Source of the DNA: Leifsonia tongyongensis
GTDB lineage: Bacteria > Actinomycetota > Actinomycetes > Actinomycetales > Microbacteriaceae
Direction of reading: 5' to 3'
Assembly (NCBI RefSeq): GCF_010686705.1
Contig: NZ_JAAGWY010000002.1
Coordinates: forward strand, 272,001 to 336,000
DNA: 64,000 bases
The notes beneath the pieces were generated by a model, which was not told the DNA's origin, searched no databases, and was given only the letters and a program-made list of their open reading frames with translations. Shown one piece after another: positions 36,204-45,763 of this stretch; position 1 is the first letter of the stretch, and each line of letters opens with the position of its first letter. The position numbers and the translations under genes are program-made.

Positions 36204-36216
36204 CCTCGACTTGAGG
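36204..36216. promoter_or_regulatory. Inverted repeat in the ftsZ leader region
   Basis: CCTC-GACTT-GAGG lies in the 150-bp ftsQ-ftsZ gap, 27 nt before the ftsZ start, and the flanks A-T and G-T extend it by two pairs. The AT-rich stretch before it (ATAACTTTAAG) is a likely promoter or mRNA leader for extra ftsZ expression, but no clear -10/-35 pair is assigned. Confidence 0.35.
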
Positions 36217-36242
36217 TTGAAGGTTCCCACCGGAGGCCGGAC

Positions 36243-37412
36243 GTGACATCAAACCAGAACTACCTCGCCGTGATCAAGGTCGTCGGCATTGGCGGTGGCG
36301 GCGTTAACGCTGTCAACCGGATGATCGAGCTCGGGCTTCGCGGCGTCGAGTTCATCGCCATCAATACGGATGCTCAAGCTCTTCTGATGAGCGACGCAGA
36401 CGTGAAGCTCGATGTGGGTCGCGAGATCACCCGCGGTCTGGGAGCCGGGGCCGACCCCGAAGTCGGGCGTCGCGCTGCGGAGGACCACGCGGAGGAGATC
36501 GAGGAGGCCCTCGCGGGGGCCGACATGGTCTTCGTCACGGCCGGTGAAGGCGGCGGAACCGGCACAGGCGGCGCACCCGTGGTCGCCCGCATCGCGAAAT
36601 CGATCGGCGCCCTCACCATCGGTGTCGTCACCAAACCGTTCGGCTTCGAAGGCAAACGGCGCTCCGAGCAGGCGGAAGCCGGCGTGGTGCGACTCAAAGA
36701 AGAAGTCGACACCCTCATCGTCGTCCCCAACGACCGCCTCCTCGAGATCAGCGACCGCGGCATCAGCATGCTCGAGGCGTTCTCCACCGCAGACCAGGTC
36801 CTGCTCGCCGGTGTCCAGGGCATCACCGACCTGATCACCACCCCCGGCCTCATCAACCTCGACTTCGCCGACGTCAAGTCGGTCATGCAGGGCGCGGGCT
36901 CGGCTCTCATGGGAATCGGTTCGTCCCGGGGCGCCGACCGCGCAATCAAGGCCGCCGAGCTCGCTGTCGCGTCACCGCTGCTCGAAGCGAGCATCGACGG
37001 AGCCCACGGCGTGCTGCTCTCGATCCAGGGCGGTTCGAACCTCGGCATCTTCGAGATCAACGATGCAGCGCGACTCGTGCAGGAGGCCGTGCACCCGGAG
37101 GCGAACATCATCTTCGGTGCCGTCATCGACGACACTCTCGGCGACGAGGTGCGTGTGACCGTGATCGCGGCCGGCTTCGACGGCGGCGAGCCCGGCGGGC
37201 ACGCGGGTGCGGATACGCGTCGCACGACGTTCGTCGCCTCAGGTGCTGCTGCCGCCGAGCTTCCCGACACCCAGGCTCTCGACCCTGCGGACATGCCAGC
37301 CCCCGCACCGACCTGGTCGGCTGCGGAGAGCCCCGTCGGCGACGCCGCTCCCATCGATCCTGCCTTCGACGACGAGAATGACGACCTCGACATCCCCGAC
37401 TTCCTCAAGTAG
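36243..37412 (+). CDS. ftsZ: Cell division protein FtsZ
   Basis: The product (389 aa) is the tubulin-like GTPase that forms the division ring. The GTP-binding signature GGGTGTG is at 103-109. [15 protein letters not shown] and [11 protein letters not shown] are family motifs. After a disordered linker the C-terminal peptide [10 protein letters not shown] is intact, which binds SepF and other partners. GTG 36243 has GGAGG about 8 nt upstream. Its last 35 nt overlap the probable yggS start. Confidence 0.98.
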   Translation: MTSNQNYLAVIKVVGIGGGGVNAVNRMIELGLRGVEFIAINTDAQALLMSDADVKLDVGREITRGLGAGADPEVGRRAAEDHAEEIEEALAGADMVFVTAGEGGGTGTGGAPVVARIAKSIGALTIGVVTKPFGFEGKRRSEQAEAGVVRLKEEVDTLIVVPNDRLLEISDRGISMLEAFSTADQVLLAGVQGITDLITTPGLINLDFADVKSVMQGAGSALMGIGSSRGADRAIKAAELAVASPLLEASIDGAHGVLLSIQGGSNLGIFEINDAARLVQEAVHPEANIIFGAVIDDTLGDEVRVTVIAAGFDGGEPGGHAGADTRRTTFVASGAAAAELPDTQALDPADMPAPAPTWSAAESPVGDAAPIDPAFDDENDDLDIPDFLK

Positions 37413-38079
37413 CCCCCTCGCGGAGCGACTCGCAGCGGTACGGCACGGCATCGAGGATGCCGCGCGTGAAGCGGGGCGTGACCCGGGGGAGCTGACGACC
37501 ATCGTCGTGACTAAGTTCCACCCGGCGTCCCTCATCCGCGAACTCGCGTCACTGGGGGTCACGGACGTCGGCGAGAACCGGCACCAGGAAGCGCAGGCGA
37601 AAGCGGCGGAGCTCTCGGACCTTGATCTCACCTGGCATTTCGTCGGACAGCTGCAGGGCAAGAAGGCGCGTCAGGTGCGTGCGTACGCCCAGGTCATCCA
37701 TTCTGTGGACCGGCTGTCACTGGTGGACGCGCTCCGCTCGGAGGACGCCACCGTCGACTGCTTCGTCCAGCTCAATCTGACCCCGGACCCTGGGCGAGGC
37801 GGGGTCGCCGAGCGGGACCTCGAACCACTCGTCGAGCACGTGCTCGACACGCCGGGCCTACGACTCCTCGGCGTGATGGCGGTGGCGCCGCTCGATGAGG
37901 ACCCGCGCGCGGCCTTCGCCCGGGTGCGCGCCGCGTCCGAACGGGTGCGGCGCCTCTCGCCGGGGGCGACGGCGATCTCGGCGGGGATGAGCCAGGATTA
38001 TGCCGAAGCCATCGCCGAAGGGGCGACACACCTACGAATTGGGACCGCCATTACCGGGAATCGACCGGCGCACGGTTAA
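37378..38079 (+). CDS. YggS-family PLP-binding protein
   Basis: The product (233 aa) is a one-domain alanine-racemase-fold protein for PLP homeostasis. PLP-binding Lys is in VVTKFHP; the end [20 protein letters not shown] with ITGNRP is typical. Family homology ([12 protein letters not shown]) begins right after the ftsZ stop, but no ATG, GTG or TTG lies there. The only start in frame that keeps it is ATG 37378 inside ftsZ, with no Shine-Dalgarno, adding the residues [12 protein letters not shown]. Many actinobacteria have a pgeF/yfiH gene between ftsZ and yggS; it is missing here, which may explain the odd start. Confidence 0.85.
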   Translation: MTTSTSPTSSSSPLAERLAAVRHGIEDAAREAGRDPGELTTIVVTKFHPASLIRELASLGVTDVGENRHQEAQAKAAELSDLDLTWHFVGQLQGKKARQVRAYAQVIHSVDRLSLVDALRSEDATVDCFVQLNLTPDPGRGGVAERDLEPLVEHVLDTPGLRLLGVMAVAPLDEDPRAAFARVRAASERVRRLSPGATAISAGMSQDYAEAIAEGATHLRIGTAITGNRPAHG

Positions 38080-38158
38080 TCTCGAAGAGAAGGTTCCGTT
38101 CGGTGCGGCAGCGCATCGACCTCGGTTCACACGCGCGAAGGTTTACACGGAGGATGCG

Positions 38159-38659
38159 ATGACCAATCCGCTGAAGAAGACGATGGTCTACCTCGGCCTG
38201 GCCGACGAAGAGCTCGAATACGACGAGCAGCCGCCGCAGCAACACCAGCCGCCGGCGCACCCGTCGCCCGTCGCACCCGTTCCCCATCCCGCTCCGGTCG
38301 CCCCTGTGGCCGGACGCGCACCGGTCACCCCGTTGCGCAAGTCGAACTCCGCACGGAATGCGACGGTCCAAGAAATGAACGAGATCCTCACGGTCCACCC
38401 CCGCCAGTACCGCGATGCCCAGGTCATCGCCGAGTCGTTCCGCGAAGGTGTCCCCGTCATCATCAATCTCTCGCAGATGAGCGAAGGCGACGCCAGGCGT
38501 CTCATCGACTTCGCGAGCGGCCTCTCGCAGGGCCTCTACGGCAAGATCGAGCGTGTCACGGCCAAGGTGTTCCTCCTCTCGCCGTCGCACGTCGTCGTCT
38601 CCGGCGAGCACGGCGGCCAGGACGCCGAAGTCGAAGCCTCTTTCTTCGCGCAGGGCTGA
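38159..38659 (+). CDS. sepF: Cell division protein SepF
   Basis: The product (166 aa) anchors FtsZ to the membrane in organisms without FtsA. The N-terminal amphipathic segment [20 protein letters not shown] is followed by a Pro/Gln-rich linker and the SepF domain ([20 protein letters not shown], then [20 protein letters not shown]). ATG 38159 follows GGAGG by 5 nt. The 79-bp gap to yggS holds no other gene. Confidence 0.95.
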   Translation: MTNPLKKTMVYLGLADEELEYDEQPPQQHQPPAHPSPVAPVPHPAPVAPVAGRAPVTPLRKSNSARNATVQEMNEILTVHPRQYRDAQVIAESFREGVPVIINLSQMSEGDARRLIDFASGLSQGLYGKIERVTAKVFLLSPSHVVVSGEHGGQDAEVEASFFAQG

Positions 38660-38723
38660 GCGGGCACACTTCGGCAGACCGGTCGATGACCGGGCTACGC
38701 GCGTGCTCCCTCATACTTAAGAC

Positions 38724-39023
38724 GTGTCCACCGTCGTCTCCATCCTCGCGACCATCGTCTATTACCTCCTGCTGCTCTATTTCTTCCTCCTCTGGGCGCG
38801 GTTCGTCGTCGACCTGGTGCGGGCGTTCAGCAGGTCGTGGCGTCCGCACGGCTTCGGCCTCGTGCTCGCCGAATCCATGTACGTCGTGACCGATCCGCCG
38901 ATCAAGTTCTTCCGCAAACTGATCCCACCGCTGTCCATGGGCCCGGTCGCGATCGACTTCGGCTGGAGCCTCACGATGCTCGTATGCATCGTCGGCCTGT
39001 ACGTCACTGTGCTATTTCGCTGA
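38724..39023 (+). CDS. YggT-family membrane protein
   Basis: The product (99 aa) has two membrane segments (VVSILATIVYYLLLLYFFLL and WSLTMLVCIVGLYVTVLF) linked by a soluble part with DPPIKFFRKLIPP, as in YggT. This family sits between sepF and divIVA in most actinobacteria and is linked to division or osmotic tolerance, but its function is not established. GTG 38724 has no strong Shine-Dalgarno. Confidence 0.9.
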   Translation: MSTVVSILATIVYYLLLLYFFLLWARFVVDLVRAFSRSWRPHGFGLVLAESMYVVTDPPIKFFRKLIPPLSMGPVAIDFGWSLTMLVCIVGLYVTVLFR

Positions 39024-39172
39024 GGTCGCTCGGCGTTGCGCAAGGGACCGCACTGTAATGTTGGTCGCAGCCGACGCTCGCGTGTCGTGCGGCGTGCGGA
39101 CCTCGGTTCGACTTTGCTAGCGTTGGCGCAACACGATTTCTGTTCGCATTTCAAGATCTAAGGTGGCTTGAC

Positions 39173-39937
39173 ATGGCGCTGACTCCGGAAGATGTAGTCA
39201 ACAAGCGTTTCCAACCGACGAAGTTCCGTGAGGGCTACGACCAGGACGAGGTCGACGATTTTCTCGACGAGGTCGTCGTCGAACTTCGCCGGCTCAATCA
39301 GGAGAACGATGAGCTGAAGCAGCGCCTGGTCGCGAGCGAGTCGCGTATCGCCGAACTCCAGCGCAGTGGCGCGCAGGCAGCGCAGGCGGCTCCTGAGCAG
39401 GCTGCGACCGTGGCAGCTCCCGTCGTCGCGGCGGCAGCGCCCGCCTACGCCGCCCCGACCCCGGTCGACACCGTCGACCCGTCGAGCACCAACAACCTCC
39501 TTCAGCTGGCTCGCCGCCTCCACGAAGAGCACGTTCGAGAAGGCGTCGAGAAGCGCGACGCCCTCATCGCCGAGGGTCATGCCACCGCGGCACGTGTCGT
39601 CGCCGAGGCGGAGTCGAAGCAGCGCGCACAGATCAGCCAGCTCGACCAGGAGCGCGCACTCCTCGAGCACCGTATCGACGAACTGCGTACGTTCGAGCGC
39701 GAGTACCGCCAGCAGCTCAAGAACTACATCGAGGGCCAGCTGCGCGACCTCGAGACGTCGAGTGTCTCGGGCACGGGAAGCTACGCCGCCCCGGCGTCCG
39801 CGAACCAGTCGTCGTCCTCCGGCCAGGTCCCGGTCGTAGCGTCGGCCCCGGCCACCGCGCTTCCCGCAGGGCCGTCGAACGACGGTTCGCAGGAGTCGGC
39901 TCCGCAGCCGCCGACGTTCCAGGGCTTTGGAGGCTAG
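39173..39937 (+). CDS. wag31: Polar growth/division protein DivIVA (Wag31)
   Basis: The product (254 aa) begins MALTPEDVVNKRFQPTKFRE, the conserved DivIVA membrane-binding N-terminus, then GYDQDEVDDFLDEVV. Coiled-coil segments lie at about 30-65 and 110-200, split by an Ala/Pro-rich linker. It recruits wall synthesis to the poles. The C-terminus is disordered. The 149-bp gap before it probably holds its own promoter. The stop overlaps the probable TTG start of lspA. Confidence 0.95.
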   Translation: MALTPEDVVNKRFQPTKFREGYDQDEVDDFLDEVVVELRRLNQENDELKQRLVASESRIAELQRSGAQAAQAAPEQAATVAAPVVAAAAPAYAAPTPVDTVDPSSTNNLLQLARRLHEEHVREGVEKRDALIAEGHATAARVVAEAESKQRAQISQLDQERALLEHRIDELRTFEREYRQQLKNYIEGQLRDLETSSVSGTGSYAAPASANQSSSSGQVPVVASAPATALPAGPSNDGSQESAPQPPTFQGFGG

Positions 39938-40622
39938 CGCCAAGGCGAAGGTCAGCGTTCGGGCGCTCGTCGTTCTGGCCATCGTCGCACTGTGCGTGTA
40001 CGCGATCGACCAGGTCACGAAGTTCCTCGTCGTCAAGAACCTGGTCGAAGGCGAGCAGGTCCAGGTCCTGGGTCAACTTCTCCAGTTCCGCTTCGTGAAG
40101 AATTCGGGTGCGGCCTTCTCCATCGGGAGCGGGTCCACCTGGATCTTCTCCATCGTCGGGGTCGGTGTCCTGATCTTCGTGATCTGGTACGCCCCGAAGA
40201 TCAGGTCCGTCGCCTGGGCCGTCCTTTTCGGACTGCTGCTCGGCGGGCTGCTGGGCAACCTCACCGACCGGCTCCTGCGCGAGCCCGGCTTCGGCGTTGG
40301 TCACGTGGTCGACTTCATCCAGATCCCGCTGCTTCCGGCGATCTTCAACATGGCCGACGTCGCCATCGTCTCGAGCATGGTGCTGTTCATCATCCTCACG
40401 ATCCGCGGTGTGGGTCTCGACGGCAGGCGCCACACCGGCGACGGCGGCACGGGTACCGGAACGACGGCGGATGGCGACGGATCCGCGTCCTCGTCGACCC
40501 CGACCCGATCCGAAGCGGACACCGACAACCCCGAAGCGGACACCGACAGCCCCAAAGCGGACACCGGCAGCACCGACGGCGAGGCACCGCTCAGGCCGGA
40601 GTCGCGCTCCGACGCAGCGTAG
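39927..40622 (+). CDS. lspA: Lipoprotein signal peptidase
   Basis: The product (231 aa) cleaves signal peptides of prolipoproteins in the membrane. Four helices and the catalytic-Asp motifs are seen: [33 protein letters not shown] and FNMADVAI. A hydrophilic tail of about 70 residues holds three copies of a 7-residue repeat. TTG 39927 overlaps wag31 by 11 nt and is the only start in frame near the N-terminus; a GGAGG lies at the start itself, not before it, so initiation is uncertain. Confidence 0.9.
   Translation: MEASAKAKVSVRALVVLAIVALCVYAIDQVTKFLVVKNLVEGEQVQVLGQLLQFRFVKNSGAAFSIGSGSTWIFSIVGVGVLIFVIWYAPKIRSVAWAVLFGLLLGGLLGNLTDRLLREPGFGVGHVVDFIQIPLLPAIFNMADVAIVSSMVLFIILTIRGVGLDGRRHTGDGGTGTGTTADGDGSASSSTPTRSEADTDNPEADTDSPKADTGSTDGEAPLRPESRSDAA
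40511..40573. repeat. In-frame 21-bp repeat in the lspA tail
   Basis: Three 21-bp units (40511-40531, 40532-40552, 40553-40573) encode repeats like [14 protein letters not shown] and KADTGST. It lies 47 bp before the lspA stop. Confidence 0.85.
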
Positions 40623-40630
40623 GCCGCGCG

Positions 40631-41551
40631 ATGGAGTCTCGTAGCCTCCCGCTGCCGGACGGCCTCGACGGCACCCGGGTCGATGCGGGCCTGGCAAAGC
40701 TGCTCGGTTTCTCGCGCAGCTTCGCGGCGGAGATCGCCGAGCGCGGCGGGGTCACCATGGACGGCGCCGTCGTCGGCAAGTCGGATCGCCTGCGCGCCGG
40801 TACCTGGCTCGAGGTCCTCTGGGAGCCCCGAAGCGAGGCGGTCATCGTGCCGATCGCGGTACCCGAGCTCACGGTGGTCTACGACGACGACGACATCGTC
40901 GTCATCGACAAGCCCGTCGGCGTCGCCGCGCATCCGTCCGTGGGCTGGACCGGACCGACGGTGCTCGGCGCCCTGGCGGCCGCCGGCTTCCGCATCTCCA
41001 CCTCGGGAGCGGCCGAACGGGCAGGGATCGTGCACCGGCTCGACGCCGGGACGAGCGGGCTGATGGTCGTCGCGAAATCCGAGCGGGCGTACACGGCCCT
41101 CAAGCGCGCCTTCCACGATCGCGAGGTCGAGAAGATCTACCACGCGGTCGTCCAGGGCCATCCCGACCCCCTCACCGGAACCATCGACGCGCCGATCGGC
41201 CGCCATCCGCGTTCCGACTGGAAATTCGCCGTGATCGTCGACGGGAAGCCGTCGATCACCCACTACGAGACCATCGAGGCTTTCCCGTCCGCGAGCCTTC
41301 TCGAGATCCACCTCGAGACCGGCCGGACGCATCAGATCCGGGTGCACATGGCCGCCCAGCGCCATCCGTGCGTCGGCGATGCGATGTACGGCGCCGACCC
41401 GACATTGTCCGCTCGGCTGGGACTCACCCGGCAGTGGCTGCATGCCGTCCAGCTGGCGTTCCACCATCCCTCCACAGGCGACTGGGTGAGCTTCACAACC
41501 GACTATCCGGCCGACCTCCAGCACGCGCTCGATGTCCTCCGTGACAATTAG
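40631..41551 (+). CDS. RluA/RluD-family pseudouridine synthase
   Basis: The product (306 aa) has an N-terminal S4-like domain ([21 protein letters not shown]) and the catalytic motif [20 protein letters not shown] with catalytic Asp. It turns uridine to pseudouridine in 23S rRNA, most likely at RluD-type sites; the exact position is not readable. ATG 40631 follows the lspA stop by 8 nt. This lspA-rluD pairing is common in many bacteria. Confidence 0.92.
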   Translation: MESRSLPLPDGLDGTRVDAGLAKLLGFSRSFAAEIAERGGVTMDGAVVGKSDRLRAGTWLEVLWEPRSEAVIVPIAVPELTVVYDDDDIVVIDKPVGVAAHPSVGWTGPTVLGALAAAGFRISTSGAAERAGIVHRLDAGTSGLMVVAKSERAYTALKRAFHDREVEKIYHAVVQGHPDPLTGTIDAPIGRHPRSDWKFAVIVDGKPSITHYETIEAFPSASLLEIHLETGRTHQIRVHMAAQRHPCVGDAMYGADPTLSARLGLTRQWLHAVQLAFHHPSTGDWVSFTTDYPADLQHALDVLRDN

Positions 41552-41587
41552 GCTAGACATACATCCCCAGCGCCAGACGGAGAAACA

Positions 41588-44500
41588 GTGCCATCAAGCG
41601 GCGACTCGTTCGTTCACCTCCATGTCCACAGCGAGTACTCCATGCTCGACGGTGCGGCGCGCGTCAAGCCGCTGATCGATGCGGCGGTCGAGCAGGGGAT
41701 GCCCGCCGTCGCCATCACCGATCACGGCAACGTGTTCGGTGCGTTCGACTTCTGGAAGACGGCGACGGACGCCGGCATCAAGCCGATCATCGGCACCGAG
41801 GCCTACCTCACGCCGGGTACGGCGCGCCAGGATCGCACCCGGGTGCGCTGGGGTGACGGCGGCGAAGACGACGTCTCCGGCGCCGGTTCGTACACGCATA
41901 TGACCCTGCTCTCGGCGAGCACCCAGGGCATGCACAACCTCTTCCGGCTCTCGTCGAGGGCGTCGATCGAGGGCTACTACTTCAAGCCGCGCATGGACCG
42001 CGAGATCCTGAGCCAGTACTCCGAGGGGCTGATCGCGACCACCGGCTGCCCGAGCGGCGAGGTGCAGACGAGGCTGCGACTGGGCCAGTACGACGAGGCG
42101 AAGAAGGCGGCGGCGGAGTTCCGCGACATCTTCGGCAAAGAGAACTTCTTCTGCGAGATCATGGACCACGGTCTCGGCATCGAGCGCCGGATCATGAGCG
42201 ATCTGATCCGGCTCGCCAAAGACCTCGACCTGCCGCTGGTGGCGACGAACGACCTCCACTACACGCACGCGCACGACTCCACGAGTCATGCGGCGCTGCT
42301 GTGCGTGCAGTCCGGCTCCACCCTCGACGATCCGAACCGCTTCAAGTTCGACTCCGAGGAGTTCTACCTCAAATCGGCCGACCAGATGCGCCAGCTCTTC
42401 CGCGACTACCCCGAGGCCTGCGACAACACGCTGCTGATCGCGGAGCGCTGCGACGTCCAGTTCAACACCTCGGCGAACTACATGCCGCGCTTCCCCGTGC
42501 CCGCCGGCGAGACCGAGGAGACCTGGTTCATCAAGGAGGTCGAGACCGGACTCCACGAGCGCTATCCGGCGGGCATCCCCGACGAGGTGCGCAAGCAGGC
42601 CGACTACGAGATCGGCGTCATCTCCCAGATGGGGTTCCCGGGGTACTTCCTCGTCGTCGCCGACTTCATCAACTGGTCCAAGCGCAACGGCATCCGTGTG
42701 GGGCCGGGCCGTGGATCGGGAGCGGGGTCCATGGCGGCCTACGCGATGAAGATCACCGACCTCGACCCGCTCCGCCACGGTCTGATCTTCGAGCGGTTCC
42801 TCAACCCCGACCGCGTCTCGATGCCCGACTTCGACGTCGACTTCGACGACCGCCGCCGTGGTGAGGTCATCAAGTACGTGACCGAGAAGTACGGCGAGGA
42901 GCGCGTCGCGCAGATCGTGACGTACGGAACGATCAAGGCCAAGCAGGCGCTGAAGGACTCCTCACGGGTCCTCGGCTTCCCGTTCGGTATGGGCGAGAAG
43001 CTGACCAAGGCGATGCCGCCGCCCGTGATGGGCAAGGACATCCCGCTCACCGGCATCTTCGACCGCGAGCATCCCCGTTACAAAGAGGCGGCGGATATCC
43101 GGGGTGTGGTCGAGACGGACCCCGAGGCGAAGACGGTCTTCGACACTGCTCTCGGGCTCGAGAACCTCAAGCGGCAGTGGGGCGTGCACGCTGCCGGCGT
43201 GATCATGTCGTCCGATCCGCTCATCGACATTATCCCGATCATGAAGCGGGAGCAGGACGGCCAGATCGTCACGCAGTTCGACTACCCGGCGTGCGAGTCG
43301 CTCGGGCTCATCAAGATGGACTTCCTGGGGTTGCGCAACCTCACCATCATCAATGACGCACTCGACAACATCGAGGCCAACCGCGGCATCCGCCCGGTGC
43401 TCGAAGAGCTCGAACTGGACGACCGCGCCGCCTACGACCTGCTCTCGCGCGGCGACACCCTCGGGGTGTTCCAGCTCGACGGCGGCCCGATGCGGTCGCT
43501 CCTGCGCCTGATGAAGCCCGACAACTTCGAAGACATCTCGGCTCTGATCGCGCTCTACCGGCCCGGTCCGATGGGTGCGAACTCCCACACGAACTACGCG
43601 CTGCGCAAGAACGGCATCCAGGAGATCACTCCGATCCACCCGGAACTCGCAGAGCCGCTCGCCGAGATCCTGTCGACCAGCTACGGCCTCATCATCTACC
43701 AGGAGCAGGTGATGGCGATCGCCCAGAAGGTCGCCGGGTTCTCGCTCGGCCAGGCTGACATCCTCCGGCGGGCGATGGGCAAGAAGAAGAAGTCCGAGCT
43801 CGACAAGCAGTTCGAGGGCTTCGCATCCGGGATGCAGGCGAACGGCTACTCCATGGGAGCCGTCACCAAGCTCTGGGAGATCCTGCTTCCGTTCTCGGAC
43901 TATGCCTTCAACAAGGCCCACTCGGCCGCCTATGGCGTCGTCTCGTACTGGACGGCCTACCTGAAGGCGCATTATCCCGCGGAGTACATGGCCGCGCTCC
44001 TGACGAGCGTCGGCGACTCCAAGGACAAGATGGCCATCTATCTCAACGAATGCCGCCGCATGGGGATCAAGGTGCTGCCGCCCGACGTGAACGAGTCGAT
44101 CGGCTTCTTCGCCGCAGTCGGTTCCGACATCCGCTTCGGACTCGGTGCGGTGCGCAATGTCGGCAGCAACGTCGTCGACGGGATCCGTTCTGCACGCGAG
44201 TCGAAAGGCCGCTTCGAGTCGTTCCACGACTTCCTGGCCAAGGTTCCCATCCACGTCGCCAACAAGAGGACGATGGAATCGCTCATCAAGGCGGGCGCCT
44301 TCGACTCGCTGGGCGCGACCCGGCGTGCACTCGTCGAGATCCACGAAGACGCCGTCGAGTCGGCGGTGAGCCTCAAGCGCAACGAGGCGAACGGACAGGT
44401 CGACCTCTTCGCGGGGATGTTCGAATTCGACGAAGTGCACGAGCGCGTGCCCGACCGGCCGGAGTGGGCGAAACGCGACAAGCTCGCGTTCGAGCGCGAG

Positions 44501-45100
44501 ATGCTGGGGCTCTACGTCTCCGACCACCCGTTGGCCGGCCTCGAACTCCAGCTCGCGAAGCACGCCAGCACGGGCATCGCCGATCTGATCGCGTCGGAGT
44601 CGACCCAGGACGGCGACACGGTCACGATCGCGGGCCTGGTGACCTCGGTGCAGCACCGCACGGCCAAGAACTCGGGCAACCAGTACGGCATGATCACGGT
44701 CGAGGACTTCGGCGGCGAGATGACCGTGATGTTCATGGGCAAGGCCTACCAGGAGTTCGCTCCTGCTCTCGTCGGCGACTCGATCGTGGTCGTCCGCGGC
44801 CGGGTCAGCATGCGCGACGACGGCATGAACCTCCATGCGTTCAGCCTGTTCACGCCCGACCTCGGTCAGAGCCTCGGCTCTGGACCGCTCGTGATCTCCC
44901 TGCCGGACCAGCGGGCGACGACCGACACGGTCAAGGCGCTCAACGACGTCCTCATCCGCCACGCCGGCAAGAACGAGGTGCGGCTCCGCCTGATCAAGGG
45001 CCAGACCGCGCGTGTGTTCGAAGTTCCGTACCCGGTCTCGGTCAGCGCCGATCTGTACGGTGAGCTGAAAGGTCTTCTCGGTCCGAACTGCCTGAGCTGA
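41588..45100 (+). CDS. dnaE: DNA polymerase III alpha subunit
   Basis: The product (1170 aa) is the replicative polymerase. An N-terminal PHP domain (FVHLHVHSEYSMLDGAARV) keeps its metal-site histidines. The polymerase core has GPGRGSGAGSMAAYA and PDFDVDFDDRRRGEVIKYV with catalytic aspartates. A C-terminal OB-fold region (VTIAGLVTSVQHRTAKNSG) follows. Length fits actinobacterial DnaE1. GTG 41588 has GGAGAAA upstream. TAGGCT/TAGACA in the 36-bp gap may be a -10. Confidence 0.96.
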   Translation: MPSSGDSFVHLHVHSEYSMLDGAARVKPLIDAAVEQGMPAVAITDHGNVFGAFDFWKTATDAGIKPIIGTEAYLTPGTARQDRTRVRWGDGGEDDVSGAGSYTHMTLLSASTQGMHNLFRLSSRASIEGYYFKPRMDREILSQYSEGLIATTGCPSGEVQTRLRLGQYDEAKKAAAEFRDIFGKENFFCEIMDHGLGIERRIMSDLIRLAKDLDLPLVATNDLHYTHAHDSTSHAALLCVQSGSTLDDPNRFKFDSEEFYLKSADQMRQLFRDYPEACDNTLLIAERCDVQFNTSANYMPRFPVPAGETEETWFIKEVETGLHERYPAGIPDEVRKQADYEIGVISQMGFPGYFLVVADFINWSKRNGIRVGPGRGSGAGSMAAYAMKITDLDPLRHGLIFERFLNPDRVSMPDFDVDFDDRRRGEVIKYVTEKYGEERVAQIVTYGTIKAKQALKDSSRVLGFPFGMGEKLTKAMPPPVMGKDIPLTGIFDREHPRYKEAADIRGVVETDPEAKTVFDTALGLENLKRQWGVHAAGVIMSSDPLIDIIPIMKREQDGQIVTQFDYPACESLGLIKMDFLGLRNLTIINDALDNIEANRGIRPVLEELELDDRAAYDLLSRGDTLGVFQLDGGPMRSLLRLMKPDNFEDISALIALYRPGPMGANSHTNYALRKNGIQEITPIHPELAEPLAEILSTSYGLIIYQEQVMAIAQKVAGFSLGQADILRRAMGKKKKSELDKQFEGFASGMQANGYSMGAVTKLWEILLPFSDYAFNKAHSAAYGVVSYWTAYLKAHYPAEYMAALLTSVGDSKDKMAIYLNECRRMGIKVLPPDVNESIGFFAAVGSDIRFGLGAVRNVGSNVVDGIRSARESKGRFESFHDFLAKVPIHVANKRTMESLIKAGAFDSLGATRRALVEIHEDAVESAVSLKRNEANGQVDLFAGMFEFDEVHERVPDRPEWAKRDKLAFEREMLGLYVSDHPLAGLELQLAKHASTGIADLIASESTQDGDTVTIAGLVTSVQHRTAKNSGNQYGMITVEDFGGEMTVMFMGKAYQEFAPALVGDSIVVVRGRVSMRDDGMNLHAFSLFTPDLGQSLGSGPLVISLPDQRATTDTVKALNDVLIRHAGKNEVRLRLIKGQTARVFEVPYPVSVSADLYGELKGLLGPNCLS

Positions 45101-45128
45101 ATCCCCGGGATCGTGCGTGTGCCGAGCG

Positions 45129-45671
45129 TCAGGCCGGTTCGCCCGGTGCGAAATACGTGCGCTCGTGATACAGCAGCGGCAGGTCGTCGTCGCCCAGTTC
45201 GCCCTGCTCGATCTGCACGACGACCACTGCGTTGTTGTGCACCGGGAAGCGTTCGACGATCCGCCCGATCATCCAGCTCGTCACATCCTTGATGATCGGG
45301 AGACCGTGCGGCCCCCGGTACCAGTGATCGCCGTCGAATCGCTGGCTGTTGGCCGCGGCGAGCTTCTGCGCCACGGTGCGGTTGCGCACGCCGAGCGTGT
45401 GGATCACCAGCCGCTCCGTCTCAGCGAGGGCGGGCCAGCTGGATGCGCTCCTGGCGATGTTGAACGTGGCCAGTGGCGGCACAGCCGCGAGCGACGCGAG
45501 GGAGGTGGCCGTGAAGCCCACCGGGTCACCACTCGTGCTGAGCGCCGTGATGATCGCCACACCGGCCGCGTGACGCCGGAACGACTGCCGGAACGCCGCA
45601 AGGTCAGGGGTGACGTCGGGTTCCACTCGGTCTGAGGGGTACCGGCGCTCGGGGCTCGCGAAGGTGTTCAT
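45129..45671 (-). CDS. Flavin reductase-like FMN-binding protein
   Basis: The product (180 aa) has the flavin reductase-like domain: FRRHAAGVAIITA, GFTATSLASLAAVPPL and the flavin-binding SSWPALAETERLVIHTLG. Such proteins supply reduced flavin to monooxygenases or reduce other acceptors. No partner oxygenase is close. It is convergent with dnaE (28-bp gap) and divergent from hisD. ATG 45671 fits the family start but has no clear Shine-Dalgarno. Confidence 0.85.
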   Translation of the reverse strand: MNTFASPERRYPSDRVEPDVTPDLAAFRQSFRRHAAGVAIITALSTSGDPVGFTATSLASLAAVPPLATFNIARSASSWPALAETERLVIHTLGVRNRTVAQKLAAANSQRFDGDHWYRGPHGLPIIKDVTSWMIGRIVERFPVHNNAVVVVQIEQGELGDDDLPLLYHERTYFAPGEPA

Positions 45672-45748
45672 ACGTCTGCATAAAGCGATGTTCGCTCCAT
45701 CGTTATTCCTTGCCTGTGGATGGATCAGGGCGCGAAGGGCGGAACGGA

Positions 45749-45754
45749 TAGGCT
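45749..45754 (+). promoter_or_regulatory. Candidate -10 box (TAGGCT) of hisD
   Basis: TAGGCT lies 9 nt before ATG 45764. There is no Shine-Dalgarno between them, so the transcript is probably leaderless or nearly so. No clear -35 is visible. Confidence 0.4.
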
Positions 45755-45763
45755 TGACGGGCC

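Noticed and set aside
36093-36242. A short coding gene in the ftsQ-ftsZ gap
   Set aside because: The open frame there is the ftsZ frame extended upstream with no homology, and the GGAGG-GTG pair fixes ftsZ at 36243.
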